Positions 51,972-59,480 of a stretch of 64,000 nt of DNA are shown here, one piece after another (within the stretch, counting starts at the first letter, position 1; every line of letters starts with the position of its first letter). The notes beneath the pieces were generated by a model. It was given only the letters and a program-made list of their open reading frames with translations. It searched no databases and was not told the origin of the DNA. The translations under genes and the position numbers were made by a program. The stretch is from Achromobacter sp. RTa (GTDB lineage Bacteria; Pseudomonadota; Gammaproteobacteria; Burkholderiales; Burkholderiaceae_B): NCBI RefSeq assembly GCF_000757485.1, contig NZ_JPYO01000046.1, positions 363,203-427,202 on the forward strand, read 5' to 3'.

Positions 51972-53197
51972 CCCAACGTTTTCTATTTCTTCAGGGCCCC
52001 TGCTCACCTTTTTTTGATTCTCTGGGCAAGGCTCTGCGTAACGCCGGGCATACAGTTCAACGAATCAACTTCAATGCAGGCGACTCCTGGTACTGGAATG
52101 CCGGTAACGCCTTATCTTACAGATCCTCCGTTGAACATCTGGAGACCTGGTACGCAGCATTTATGGACAAGGAGGCTCCCACTGACCTTGTACTATTCGG
52201 GGATCAACGTCCTGTGCATCGACCCGCAATTCAGCTAGCCAAAAGCCGCGGCATAAATGTGCACGTCTTTGAGGAAGGCTATTTTCGGCCTTACTGGATT
52301 ACGCTCGAACGAGGGGGAGTCAATGCGCACTCGCAACTCCCACGCGATCCTGCTTGGTATCGTCGTATTGGCCCTCGTATCCCCGACTATGACAACGGCA
52401 CCAGCTTTGCCCCCTCCTTCTCCTCTCGGGCTTGGCATGATGTTGTCTATCACATAGCAGGCATCCGCAATCCATTAACTTACCCTGGTTACCGCACTCA
52501 TTCACCAGTGCTAGCGCACGTAGAATACAGAGCCTACCTAAAACGCAGCATCAGATTGGCGCAGAGCAAGCGTCGCGATCTGGCTGCAATTCAATCGATT
52601 ATCTATAATCGCGTTCCATTTTGGCTGGTTCCGCTGCAGTTGAGTAGTGATGCGCAGATCCGCCATCATTCGCCATTCGACAACATGAGGGAAATGCTAG
52701 AGACCACGATGAGTTCTTTCGCTCGAATGTGTCGGCCAGATGGACTACTGGTGATCAAGAATCACCCGCTTGATACTGGCCAAGATGATCACGCAAGAAC
52801 AATCTCCGAAATTTGCAAGAGTATCGGTCTAAAATCCGATCGCGTGCTGTATCTGGAGACGGGCCCCCTACCCGCTCTGCTCAATCATGCCCGGGGCGTT
52901 GTCACTATCAACAGCACAGTCGGCGGTTCCGCGTTAGTGCATGGCCGCCCCTTAAAAGCTCTGGGTAAGGCCATTTACGATATGCCAGGCCTGACTTTCC
53001 AGGGAGAGCTGGATGCCTTCTGGCGATATGCCAAACAGCCCGACAAGCGCCTGTTCAGATGGTTCCGCAACACGGCCATCCATTGCACGCAGATCAATGG
53101 CGGTTTATATAGCGCCCCGAGCATCAAGCTTGCTGTCTCCAATGCAATACCGCGAATGATCTCCAACCTTAGCCCGCTCGACAAATTATTCATTTAA
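51968..53197 (+). CDS. kpsS: Capsule Kdo-linker initiating transferase KpsS
   Basis: 409 residues. FLFLQGPCSPFFDSLGKALR, LVLFGDQRPVHRPAIQLAKS, VHVFEEGYFRPYWITLERGG, LLVIKNHPLDTG, and VTINSTVGGSALVHGRPLKA are hallmarks of KpsS/LipB. KpsS attaches the first Kdo to the phosphatidylglycerol acceptor; KpsC extends it. The C-terminus reads CTQINGGLYSAPSIKLAVSN then AIPRM and DKLFI, which matches the remnant at 54505-54633. Translationally coupled to kpsC. It converges with the beta-helix gene, 20 bases between stops. Confidence 0.93.
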   Translation: MTQRFLFLQGPCSPFFDSLGKALRNAGHTVQRINFNAGDSWYWNAGNALSYRSSVEHLETWYAAFMDKEAPTDLVLFGDQRPVHRPAIQLAKSRGINVHVFEEGYFRPYWITLERGGVNAHSQLPRDPAWYRRIGPRIPDYDNGTSFAPSFSSRAWHDVVYHIAGIRNPLTYPGYRTHSPVLAHVEYRAYLKRSIRLAQSKRRDLAAIQSIIYNRVPFWLVPLQLSSDAQIRHHSPFDNMREMLETTMSSFARMCRPDGLLVIKNHPLDTGQDDHARTISEICKSIGLKSDRVLYLETGPLPALLNHARGVVTINSTVGGSALVHGRPLKALGKAIYDMPGLTFQGELDAFWRYAKQPDKRLFRWFRNTAIHCTQINGGLYSAPSIKLAVSNAIPRMISNLSPLDKLFI

Positions 53198-53217
53198 AAA
53201 ATTCGAAAAAGCTAGGG

Positions 53218-54273
53218 TCATTCAGCACATACCGTCTTGCGCTCAGTCCGATCGGCATAGCTTGCTACGTTTTTTCCTTGTATCCGATTATCACTGAGTT
53301 CCAACTTCGACGATTCACACTCGTTGCGGGGGATTGCTCGCTCAATACAGGCCAGGACCTGCGGATTGCAGTGCCACTGAGAAATCGCGTGTATCTGTCC
53401 TTCGGGCGCTCCTTTCGAGGCTGAGCCAAAGACATTTTCCGCGATCTTATTCCGATCCGACGCATCTCTTATACGGATAGCATCGCCCGAAAAATTCTCA
53501 AACCGATTTCTCAGTATGACGTTATCTCTCGACATATTTGATATATAAATGGCATGCAACAGCGTGCTGCCATAGCTTCGAGAACCCGTCTGATTCTTCG
53601 GTAAGTTAATTATATTTTTGAATGAATTATCTTCAACTCGACCGTGGCCGACGCCTTGTAGTCGTAATGCAGCAGTGCATTGCCCTCGAGGGAGCTTTTT
53701 TCTTAGCACAGGGTCATACTTGCTTCCAATATTTTCGAAAGTATTGTGTCTAATTACGACATCCCTACCTCCCGGCTGGCGAACATCATCCGCCCATGAG
53801 CGCAAGCTTATTCCCTCGCAGTAATTGCGGATAGTAATACCGTTAAATTCTAACTTCATCGATACCGGACTACTTCCCCGCTGAGGCGCCGGAGGCTCTC
53901 CTTTGAAAAAAAAGGATTGCGCTCCCCCGCGGCCATCAAACACCACAGTTTTACCCTGTGCCAAAGGCAAGAACCGGATCCAGATCCCAGGAAACGTGCG
54001 CCACTCCACACCTTGCCCCCGATAGATGCCCGGTGCCAACAGGACGCGGATTTCGTCGTGCCCCGATGCGTTCGCTGCCACGATTTCCTGCGCCCGCGAT
54101 AGAGACGCAATAGGTGCATTCATTTGGGTGCCACTAGCAGTATCGGCACCGGTTGGTGACACATAGATGTCGAGACTCTTTGCTGAAGCGTTCGCCGACA
54201 CGCAGACCGTCAGCGCTAGTACTAGCGCCTCAACAAGAGAACGAGAAACATCATGATATCGAAATCGTAACAA
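53218..54273 (-). CDS. Secreted right-handed beta-helix protein
   Basis: 351 residues from a TTG at 54273, with GAGG eight bases upstream and no in-frame ATG nearby. Signal peptide (VEALVLALTVCVSANASA) then KSLDIYVSPTGADTASGTQM, the usual start of pectate-lyase-like beta-helix proteins, RVLLAPGIYRGQGVEWRTF, and repeated beta-helix rungs such as VVIRHNTFENIG, GRVEDNSFKNI, NVILRNRFENFSGDAIRIRD and NKIAENVF. It is exported to the periplasm or beyond. It is AT-rich like the capsule cassette and inverted relative to kpsS. It could be a capsule depolymerase, epimerase or binding protein; there is no sequence evidence for choosing. Confidence 0.78.
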   Translation of the reverse strand: MLRFRYHDVSRSLVEALVLALTVCVSANASAKSLDIYVSPTGADTASGTQMNAPIASLSRAQEIVAANASGHDEIRVLLAPGIYRGQGVEWRTFPGIWIRFLPLAQGKTVVFDGRGGAQSFFFKGEPPAPQRGSSPVSMKLEFNGITIRNYCEGISLRSWADDVRQPGGRDVVIRHNTFENIGSKYDPVLRKKLPRGQCTAALRLQGVGHGRVEDNSFKNIINLPKNQTGSRSYGSTLLHAIYISNMSRDNVILRNRFENFSGDAIRIRDASDRNKIAENVFGSASKGAPEGQIHAISQWHCNPQVLACIERAIPRNECESSKLELSDNRIQGKNVASYADRTERKTVCAE

Positions 54274-54396
54274 GTGATTGGCCTCTTCATGCTGTTATCA
54301 ATGTCGCCCTTTGCACTGCATGTTCGGCGCCAGCCGAGCACCCCCGATTTGCAGTTCGCAAGGAAGAGCTTCGGATCTTTGATATACACGCATCAG

Positions 54397-54439
54397 ATTA
54401 GGCTCCACCTTCAATTTGGTGCACGATGCTACGAAATCT
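54397..54439. repeat. Diverged direct repeat, left copy
   Basis: About 43 bases matching the copy at 54761-54803: shared AGGCTCC, TTTGGTGCA, GATGCTA and GAAA blocks with scattered changes. On the minus strand this copy reads FRSIVHQIEGGA then a stop; the right copy reads FHSIMHQNESGA then a stop. Conservation of both protein sequence and stop suggests the repeat was once the 3' end of a gene, possibly a mobile-element gene. I cannot name it. Confidence 0.7.
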
Positions 54440-54504
54440 GTATCTATTAGTACACCTACCGCGAGCATTTTTTGGAGGATAGTTACCCTTTTCCAGGGAA
54501 TTCG

Positions 54505-54633
54505 CGTCGTAGATACATCCACACAACGCAGATAAACGGCGGACTGTACAGCAAGGAAAGTATCCGTCTGACGGTGGCGAATGCGCTGCCTCAGTTGCTG
54601 TCGGATCGCGGGGCGCTCGAGAAGCTGTTCTAA
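54505..54633 (+). pseudogene. Remnant of a second kpsS, last ~42 codons
   Basis: In one frame the sequence reads RRRYIHTTQINGGLYSKESI then RLTVANALPQLLSDRGALEK and LF-stop (TAA 54631-54633). This aligns with the C-terminus of the intact KpsS upstream (IHCTQINGGLYSAPSIKLAV then SNAIPRM, LDKLF). No start or upstream kpsS sequence precedes it; similarity ends abruptly near 54505. Its G+C and codon use match the high-GC backbone, unlike the intact kpsS. It is therefore the tail of an older, displaced kpsS. Confidence 0.88.
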
Positions 54634-54760
54634 GCGCCGTGAGCGTGCGCGGGGGCCGGGCTTCGCCGGCTTGGTGGCTGCGCGCGCTCCGGTAGTGCCG
54701 CATACCGCCCCTATTCTTCTTTTATATCCGGAATTACCGGGGAAAAGCAGGGTGTTTCTC

Positions 54761-54803
54761 ACTAGGCTCCGCTCTCGTTTTGGTGCATGATGCTATGAAA
54801 CAT
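54761..54803. repeat. Diverged direct repeat, right copy
   Basis: Right copy of the repeat at 54397-54439, beginning ACTAGGCTCCGC and containing TTTTGGTGCATGATGCTATG. With the left copy it brackets the kpsS remnant at about 65 and 130 bases. It also supplies GTG/ATG codons that extend the following Hint-like gene's frame upstream, but those codons are probably not the true start. Confidence 0.7.
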
Positions 54804-54911
54804 TCCCCCTGGAGACACCTTCTGCAAGAAGGGCTGGCGTCAATCCCAAAGATGGTAACAAGTATTACAAAGTACGCTGAGTCAATTGAAAGAGACCATT
54901 CGATCGGCCCC

Positions 54912-56408
54912 ATGACAGATACGATCAAGCCCCCGCAGAAAATCCTGCTCGGGCCCGGGGAAACCGACTTACTGGATGCGCAGCGCCCGACCAGCGCGGG
55001 GCAACATATTTCGGTCGAATTGTCGGCCGAAAGCCGTTTGGTCGTGGAAAATCTCAGATGCACGCTGGAGGTGAGCGGCGCGGGAACTGAAGGCATACGC
55101 GCCACCGTGCGGGTCGGCGAGAATGCCGAAGTTGCCCTGCTGGGCGCCGCAGCCGGCCTGGCGGAACTCCGTCTGGAGATCGGCCCTGGCGCTTGTCTGG
55201 ATCTTGCACCCTCCTGCTTTGCCGATCCGGCGGGCCCTGTCCTGCGCGTCGTGTTTGAAAGCGAAGGAAGCGGCTGCCTGGCCGCGGCATGGCACGCGTC
55301 GCACTTGACGGAAGCGCGCTTGCATGTGGCCGGCATGATGGCGGGCGACGCCCTGAACCTCGCCTATGTAAATAGCGCCGGGGGGATCCATGCCGTCACG
55401 GGACTGGGCAGCAATGCGGCGGGCCGCCTACGGCCTACCTTCACCCCGGCCATCGCCGACGCGCCATTCCCGATCGCTTTCGCCGACCTGTCGGGAGAAT
55501 CTCCGATGCGCTGGGAGGAGGACGCCATTGCGCCTCCGCCCCGGCCGGCCGGATTGCTCGTTGTGAGCGGCACCGGAGAACAGGTAGTCGCGGACGATAG
55601 GCCGTTATTCTGTGGGCGCATCCCGCACGCGCTGCGCTCGCGCTTGTCGCCCGTGCGGATTGAGGCGGGCGCACTGGCCCATGGCGAACCGGCGCACCCT
55701 ATCACGCTGGCCCCATGGCAGGCACTGAAAGTCCACGGTACCACGCTGTATGCCCATCAGCTCGTCAACGGACGGACGGTCACGCAAACGGATCATTGGC
55801 ATTGGCTGCAATATGCCGTGCCGGTGGCGCTGGAGAAGAATCCTTCCAAACTGGCGGGCGTCCTGCTCCTGCCCGAGAACGCGCATGCCGCTGGCGGCCC
55901 GTCGGCGGCACGCTGCCGGCAGCGGTTGCTGAACGACGCGGCCCGTCAATCAGGCGCAGCCCTGGTTTCGGAACCGGCCTTGCGCCTGGAATTCAATGGT
56001 CTCGTGATACACGGCACGGCCACGTCTTCCGGTCTCCAGCGCTGGCGCTTCACTCTGCCGTCCGTGATGGAACCCTCCGCTATGCGGATCCTGTCGCGTA
56101 GCTCGGTCGCGCGCGAAACCTCAGCACTGGCATTGAATGACCGTCGCATTCTCGGCGTCGCGCTGGAATCGATTGGCGTGCTGGCAAACGGAGAACACCG
56201 CAGCATCGATGTCTGCCACCCTGCCTGGTCGGGGATGCATGCACCCACCGTCCGGCATGGGCAGACCTTGCGATGGACGAACGGCATGGCGGCGCTCCCT
56301 TACGACGTGCACAAGCTGCGTGGCGGCGAGATATTGGAGCTGCATGTGGCCGAAACGGGATACTACTGGCTCGAGAACGGCTGCCTGCCCGCAGGAGAAA
56401 CGTCATGA
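54912..56408 (+). CDS. Hint-fold (Hint_2)-like protein in a glycosyltransferase operon
   Basis: 498 residues from the ATG at 54912; in-frame starts further upstream (54852, 54780) lie in AT-rich DNA or inside the direct repeat. Residues 1-200 look like a beta-solenoid (VVENLRCTLEVSGAGTEGI, VRVGENAEVALLGAAAG). About 220-330 resemble the Hint_2 autoprocessing fold: SPVRIEAGALAHGEPAHPIT, LAPWQALKVHG, AHQLVNGRTVTQ, QYAVPVALEKNPSKLAGVLL. The usual catalytic Cys-Phe-x-x-Gly-Thr start is not present, so autoprocessing is doubtful. The C-terminal RILSRSSVARETS, NDRRILGVALESIGVL and LRWTNGMAALP also match Hint_2 proteins of other proteobacteria. No signal peptide. Its stop overlaps the next gene (ATGA). 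Function unknown. Confidence 0.65.
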   Translation: MTDTIKPPQKILLGPGETDLLDAQRPTSAGQHISVELSAESRLVVENLRCTLEVSGAGTEGIRATVRVGENAEVALLGAAAGLAELRLEIGPGACLDLAPSCFADPAGPVLRVVFESEGSGCLAAAWHASHLTEARLHVAGMMAGDALNLAYVNSAGGIHAVTGLGSNAAGRLRPTFTPAIADAPFPIAFADLSGESPMRWEEDAIAPPPRPAGLLVVSGTGEQVVADDRPLFCGRIPHALRSRLSPVRIEAGALAHGEPAHPITLAPWQALKVHGTTLYAHQLVNGRTVTQTDHWHWLQYAVPVALEKNPSKLAGVLLLPENAHAAGGPSAARCRQRLLNDAARQSGAALVSEPALRLEFNGLVIHGTATSSGLQRWRFTLPSVMEPSAMRILSRSSVARETSALALNDRRILGVALESIGVLANGEHRSIDVCHPAWSGMHAPTVRHGQTLRWTNGMAALPYDVHKLRGGEILELHVAETGYYWLENGCLPAGETS

Positions 56409-57574
56409 GAATCGATGAACTGGCCAACGGAACCCAAGGCTGGGCCAGCGCTTTCGTGTCCGCCGCATTGGGCACCGCAACGGACCGTGGGCTTCCCGAC
56501 CTGCTAATGTACTACCCGGTGGCGCAGGTCAATCCCTATCAGCCGCTGCTTTATTCCGCCGCGGAACGCAACGCATTGTCCGCGCTGCCGGTGTTGCGGC
56601 TGGAGTCGCTGGACGATATTGCATGGCAAGGACACGGCATCGTCCATCTGCACTGGCTGGCCGGCGTGCTGCAGAATGCCGCCACCGAAGCGGAAGCGGA
56701 CGCAGCCGTCGATACCTACGCCCGGCGATTGGGTCACTGGCGCAGCAAGGGCTTGCGCATTGTCTGGACTGTACACAACGTCATGCCGCATGCCACGGTA
56801 TGGCCGCAGGCCGAACGGGCGGTGCGCCAGACCACGGCGGACGCCGCCGACCTCATTCACATCATGAATCGCGACACCGAGCGGCTCACGGCATCGAGTT
56901 TCCGCATCGACCCGCGCAAGGTGGTGCACATCCCGCACCCCAGCTACGGCGATTGGTACGCCAATGTGGTTCCGCGCGCGCAGGCGAGGCAGGACCTCGG
57001 CCTAAACGCGGAGGATTTTGTCTTTCTTTGCTTTGGCGCGATCCAGCCCTACAAGGGACTGCTCGAATTGATCGATGCATATGATCTCGCGCGCCAGTCC
57101 CGGCCCGACGCCCGCTGCATGCTGCTGATCGTTGGCCAAGTGGATGACGAGGCCTATTTTTCTGCCTTACGCAAACGCGTCGAAAACCGCGCCGACATCC
57201 GGCTCGCCCCGGGGAATGTGCGCGACCAGCGGGTACAGTATTACTTCAATGCGTGCGACGTCGCCGTGGCTCCGTATCTGGAAACGCTGAACTCCGGCGT
57301 CGCTATGCTCGCGGCGACCTTTCAACGTATGGTCGTCGCACCGGCGGAAGGCGGAATGGCGGAGGTGTTCGCGGAGGATCCTTCCCTGCTCTACACGCGC
57401 ACCGCCGTCAACGGCTTGGCCAATGCGCTGGAGCGCGCACTCTCGCATCGCCCGAACCGCGTCATATTCGACGGAATTCTCGCACGTCACGATCCGCGAC
57501 TCATCTCGAACCAATTCTGCCAGGCGCTACGCAAAGTACTGGAAGACGGCACGGTGGAGCGTCACTCATGCTGA
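56405..57574 (+). CDS. GT4-type glycosyltransferase
   Basis: 389 residues from the ATG at 56405, overlapping the previous stop. GT-B fold: N-terminal Rossmann domain with LLMYYPVAQVNPYQPLLYSA, GIVHLHWLAGVLQNA and LRIVWTVHNVMPHATVWPQ; C-terminal domain with FLCFGAIQPYKGLLELIDAY, and the usual nucleotide-sugar site near NSGVAMLAATFQRMVVAPA then EGGMAEVF. The pattern HLHWL plus WTVHN is common to GT4 enzymes of exopolysaccharide loci. It overlaps the next transferase by seven bases. Donor unknown; GDP-mannose from the manC gene downstream is plausible (inference). Confidence 0.85.
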   Translation: MRIDELANGTQGWASAFVSAALGTATDRGLPDLLMYYPVAQVNPYQPLLYSAAERNALSALPVLRLESLDDIAWQGHGIVHLHWLAGVLQNAATEAEADAAVDTYARRLGHWRSKGLRIVWTVHNVMPHATVWPQAERAVRQTTADAADLIHIMNRDTERLTASSFRIDPRKVVHIPHPSYGDWYANVVPRAQARQDLGLNAEDFVFLCFGAIQPYKGLLELIDAYDLARQSRPDARCMLLIVGQVDDEAYFSALRKRVENRADIRLAPGNVRDQRVQYYFNACDVAVAPYLETLNSGVAMLAATFQRMVVAPAEGGMAEVFAEDPSLLYTRTAVNGLANALERALSHRPNRVIFDGILARHDPRLISNQFCQALRKVLEDGTVERHSC

Positions 57575-59433
57575 TACTTGCCTCGACCGCGGCCCCCCCT
57601 CCGCCAGCACCACGTGCCAAGACGCTGAGGCGCCTTAGCCAAACACTTGACACTGCCGGCATGGGCTGGTTTTTCCGTGCGCGCGCGGCGGGCCCGGTAA
57701 AACAGCCGGTTCCGCGTGGCGCGGTGCTGACAATCCAGTTCTACGATGCGCAAGGCCGCATCGTAGATCATCCCGGCTCCGGACTTACGTATTCCGACTC
57801 CCTGAAGTCTCGCTTCCTTTACGTGCCTGTCGAGCCGGCACCCGGGCCCGGGATACGCACCAAGCCGCTGCTTCCCCCGCCGGACGCTGTCAGACTGGAA
57901 TGCCAGCTGCAACTTTGGCAAGGGCCGCAGGACGTCCAACTGACCACAGAGCTTACGCTCGAATGCTACGAGTACACCTTGGCCGACATTGCCGGCCTCG
58001 AACGCACAAGCCCGCGCGACGCTGAGCGGGCGGCTGAGCGAGGACTCGCGCTGCATGGCAAGGAACGGCAATACCTGCTCGATATCCAGGCCTTGGCCTG
58101 GCGCATCGGCGCGCCCGCCCTGCTTGTCAAGGCATGCCAACTTCTCGAGGCCGCACCCGACGTCCGCGGCTATATGCGCAATCAATCTCGTTACGCGCTG
58201 GCTGCGCTAAGCGAGATCGAGAATGGAATCGCCGACCCCGGCCGCGCGGCGTTGCCGCATCAGGGGTTGCCGCACCGGATCGCCCACTTGGTGCCGGCCG
58301 CGGCAGGAGGCGCGTTGGCGCTCGCCCAGTCGCAGTTCGAACGCGGAATGCGTCCATTGTTGATTGTTCCGTCGGAATATTCATCGCAATCGGCTGCCAC
58401 CGGCCCCTACTCAGTCAGCCAGGACGGCGGCAGCGATATTGTCGAGCTGAGCGCACTCAGTCCTGAAGCCTGCCGCGGCGTGCCGCGTCCGGACCTGCTG
58501 CGCTTCGATGTCATGCTCGGAGAACTCTGGCTACGACGTATGCGCATCGGTCTGCTGCATGCCCACGTGGGGCGCTCGGGCCACGATCTCGCCTTGCGCA
58601 CCCTCGCACTGGGCAGGCGCCTGCGCCTGCCGGTGGTGATGAACTGGCATGCCTCCGGCAACCCCTACCCCGTCGCCGACGCCACATGCCCCACGCCGGA
58701 TTCCGAATGGGCTGCAATCGCTTATCGGCAACAATTGCGGTGTGCGGCACGTGCCGATGCGGTGGTCGTCTCCGACTCCTGGCAGGCCTGGCTGCTGGAG
58801 AAGGCTGGCGTGCCGGGCGACCGGATATTCGTGGTTCCGCGCGTGCTCGCCATGACGCCAGCCGCAACGATCCCGCAACAGGGACGGGGGAAAAAGCCTT
58901 GGACCGCCCTGATCGACGTCCGCGGCGTTCCGCTGGCGCGCGTAACGGCGCTGGCATCCGCTTTGCCCACCGCTATCGGCCGCAAGAGCGTGCAGCTGCG
59001 GGTAGACGGCGACGCGGCCGCCTCGGACCAGATCCAGAACGCACTGCGTACTGCGGGCATGTCCGACCTCCTGGCGACGCCGGCCGCCGACCAGCCCCCC
59101 GCCGTGCTCATTCGCCTGCGTCCCGCTTCGCGCGCCGACCAACCGGAATGGCTTGCCGATCTTAACGATCTGGCCTGCTCCGACACGCTCATGCTTGCCG
59201 AGAGCACCGCAGAAAGCGAGCATCTAGTCCGCAACGCGGGACTCGGCCTCACGTTCGACCTCGGGAATCCCACCACGCTGGCGAACGCTTTCACGGCGCT
59301 ATCGCCGTCTCGACCTGACGGGGGCAGGCTGCGGCGCAATCTGCGCGCGCTGGCCGCGGAGCACACGGATGCAGAGGCTCTCGCCGGCCTGCTCGATCAT
59401 GCATACCATCGCGCTCTTGGCGCCTTCGGCTGA
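57568..59433 (+). CDS. Large glycosyltransferase-like protein (GT4-type C-terminal region)
   Basis: 621 residues from the ATG at 57568, overlapping the upstream gene by seven bases. Residues 1-130 are beta-rich and unrecognised (GAVLTIQFYDAQGRIVDHPG). About 130-210 is helical. From about 225 it shows a GT-B-like arrangement: PHRIAHLVPAAAGGALALAQ, LLHAHVGRSGHDLALRTLAL, LPVVMNWHASGNPYPVAD, and RADAVVVSDSWQAWLLEKAG. The C-terminal half ends DTLMLAESTAESEHLVRNAG. The central signature DxH-like HAHVGRSGHDLA and ADAVVVSD point to GT4, but the C-terminal Glu-x7-Glu motif is weak. Part of the Hint/GT/GT/manC operon. Substrate unknown. Confidence 0.7.
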   Translation: MLILASTAAPPPPAPRAKTLRRLSQTLDTAGMGWFFRARAAGPVKQPVPRGAVLTIQFYDAQGRIVDHPGSGLTYSDSLKSRFLYVPVEPAPGPGIRTKPLLPPPDAVRLECQLQLWQGPQDVQLTTELTLECYEYTLADIAGLERTSPRDAERAAERGLALHGKERQYLLDIQALAWRIGAPALLVKACQLLEAAPDVRGYMRNQSRYALAALSEIENGIADPGRAALPHQGLPHRIAHLVPAAAGGALALAQSQFERGMRPLLIVPSEYSSQSAATGPYSVSQDGGSDIVELSALSPEACRGVPRPDLLRFDVMLGELWLRRMRIGLLHAHVGRSGHDLALRTLALGRRLRLPVVMNWHASGNPYPVADATCPTPDSEWAAIAYRQQLRCAARADAVVVSDSWQAWLLEKAGVPGDRIFVVPRVLAMTPAATIPQQGRGKKPWTALIDVRGVPLARVTALASALPTAIGRKSVQLRVDGDAAASDQIQNALRTAGMSDLLATPAADQPPAVLIRLRPASRADQPEWLADLNDLACSDTLMLAESTAESEHLVRNAGLGLTFDLGNPTTLANAFTALSPSRPDGGRLRRNLRALAAEHTDAEALAGLLDHAYHRALGAFG

Positions 59434-59480
59434 AATTTGCCTATTAGACTAGAACTACATTCTCCATCTCCTGCCGATCC

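Larger units (their letters stand above)
54274..54911. other. Scarred intergenic region at the right end of the capsule cassette
   Basis: About 640 bases without an intact gene. It contains the promoter side of the beta-helix gene, a diverged direct repeat (two copies listed separately), the kpsS C-terminal remnant between them, and a GC-rich hairpin (GCCGG then CGCCGGC near 54656-54671) that may be the old kpsS terminator. Base composition changes from AT-rich to GC-rich at about 54510. Confidence 0.75.

Noticed and set aside
54298..54762. 154-codon minus-strand gene over the kpsS remnant
   Set aside because: Its frame has no signal or domain, and the opposite strand shows clear KpsS homology. 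Only the short C-terminal piece within the direct repeat may be a coding relic.
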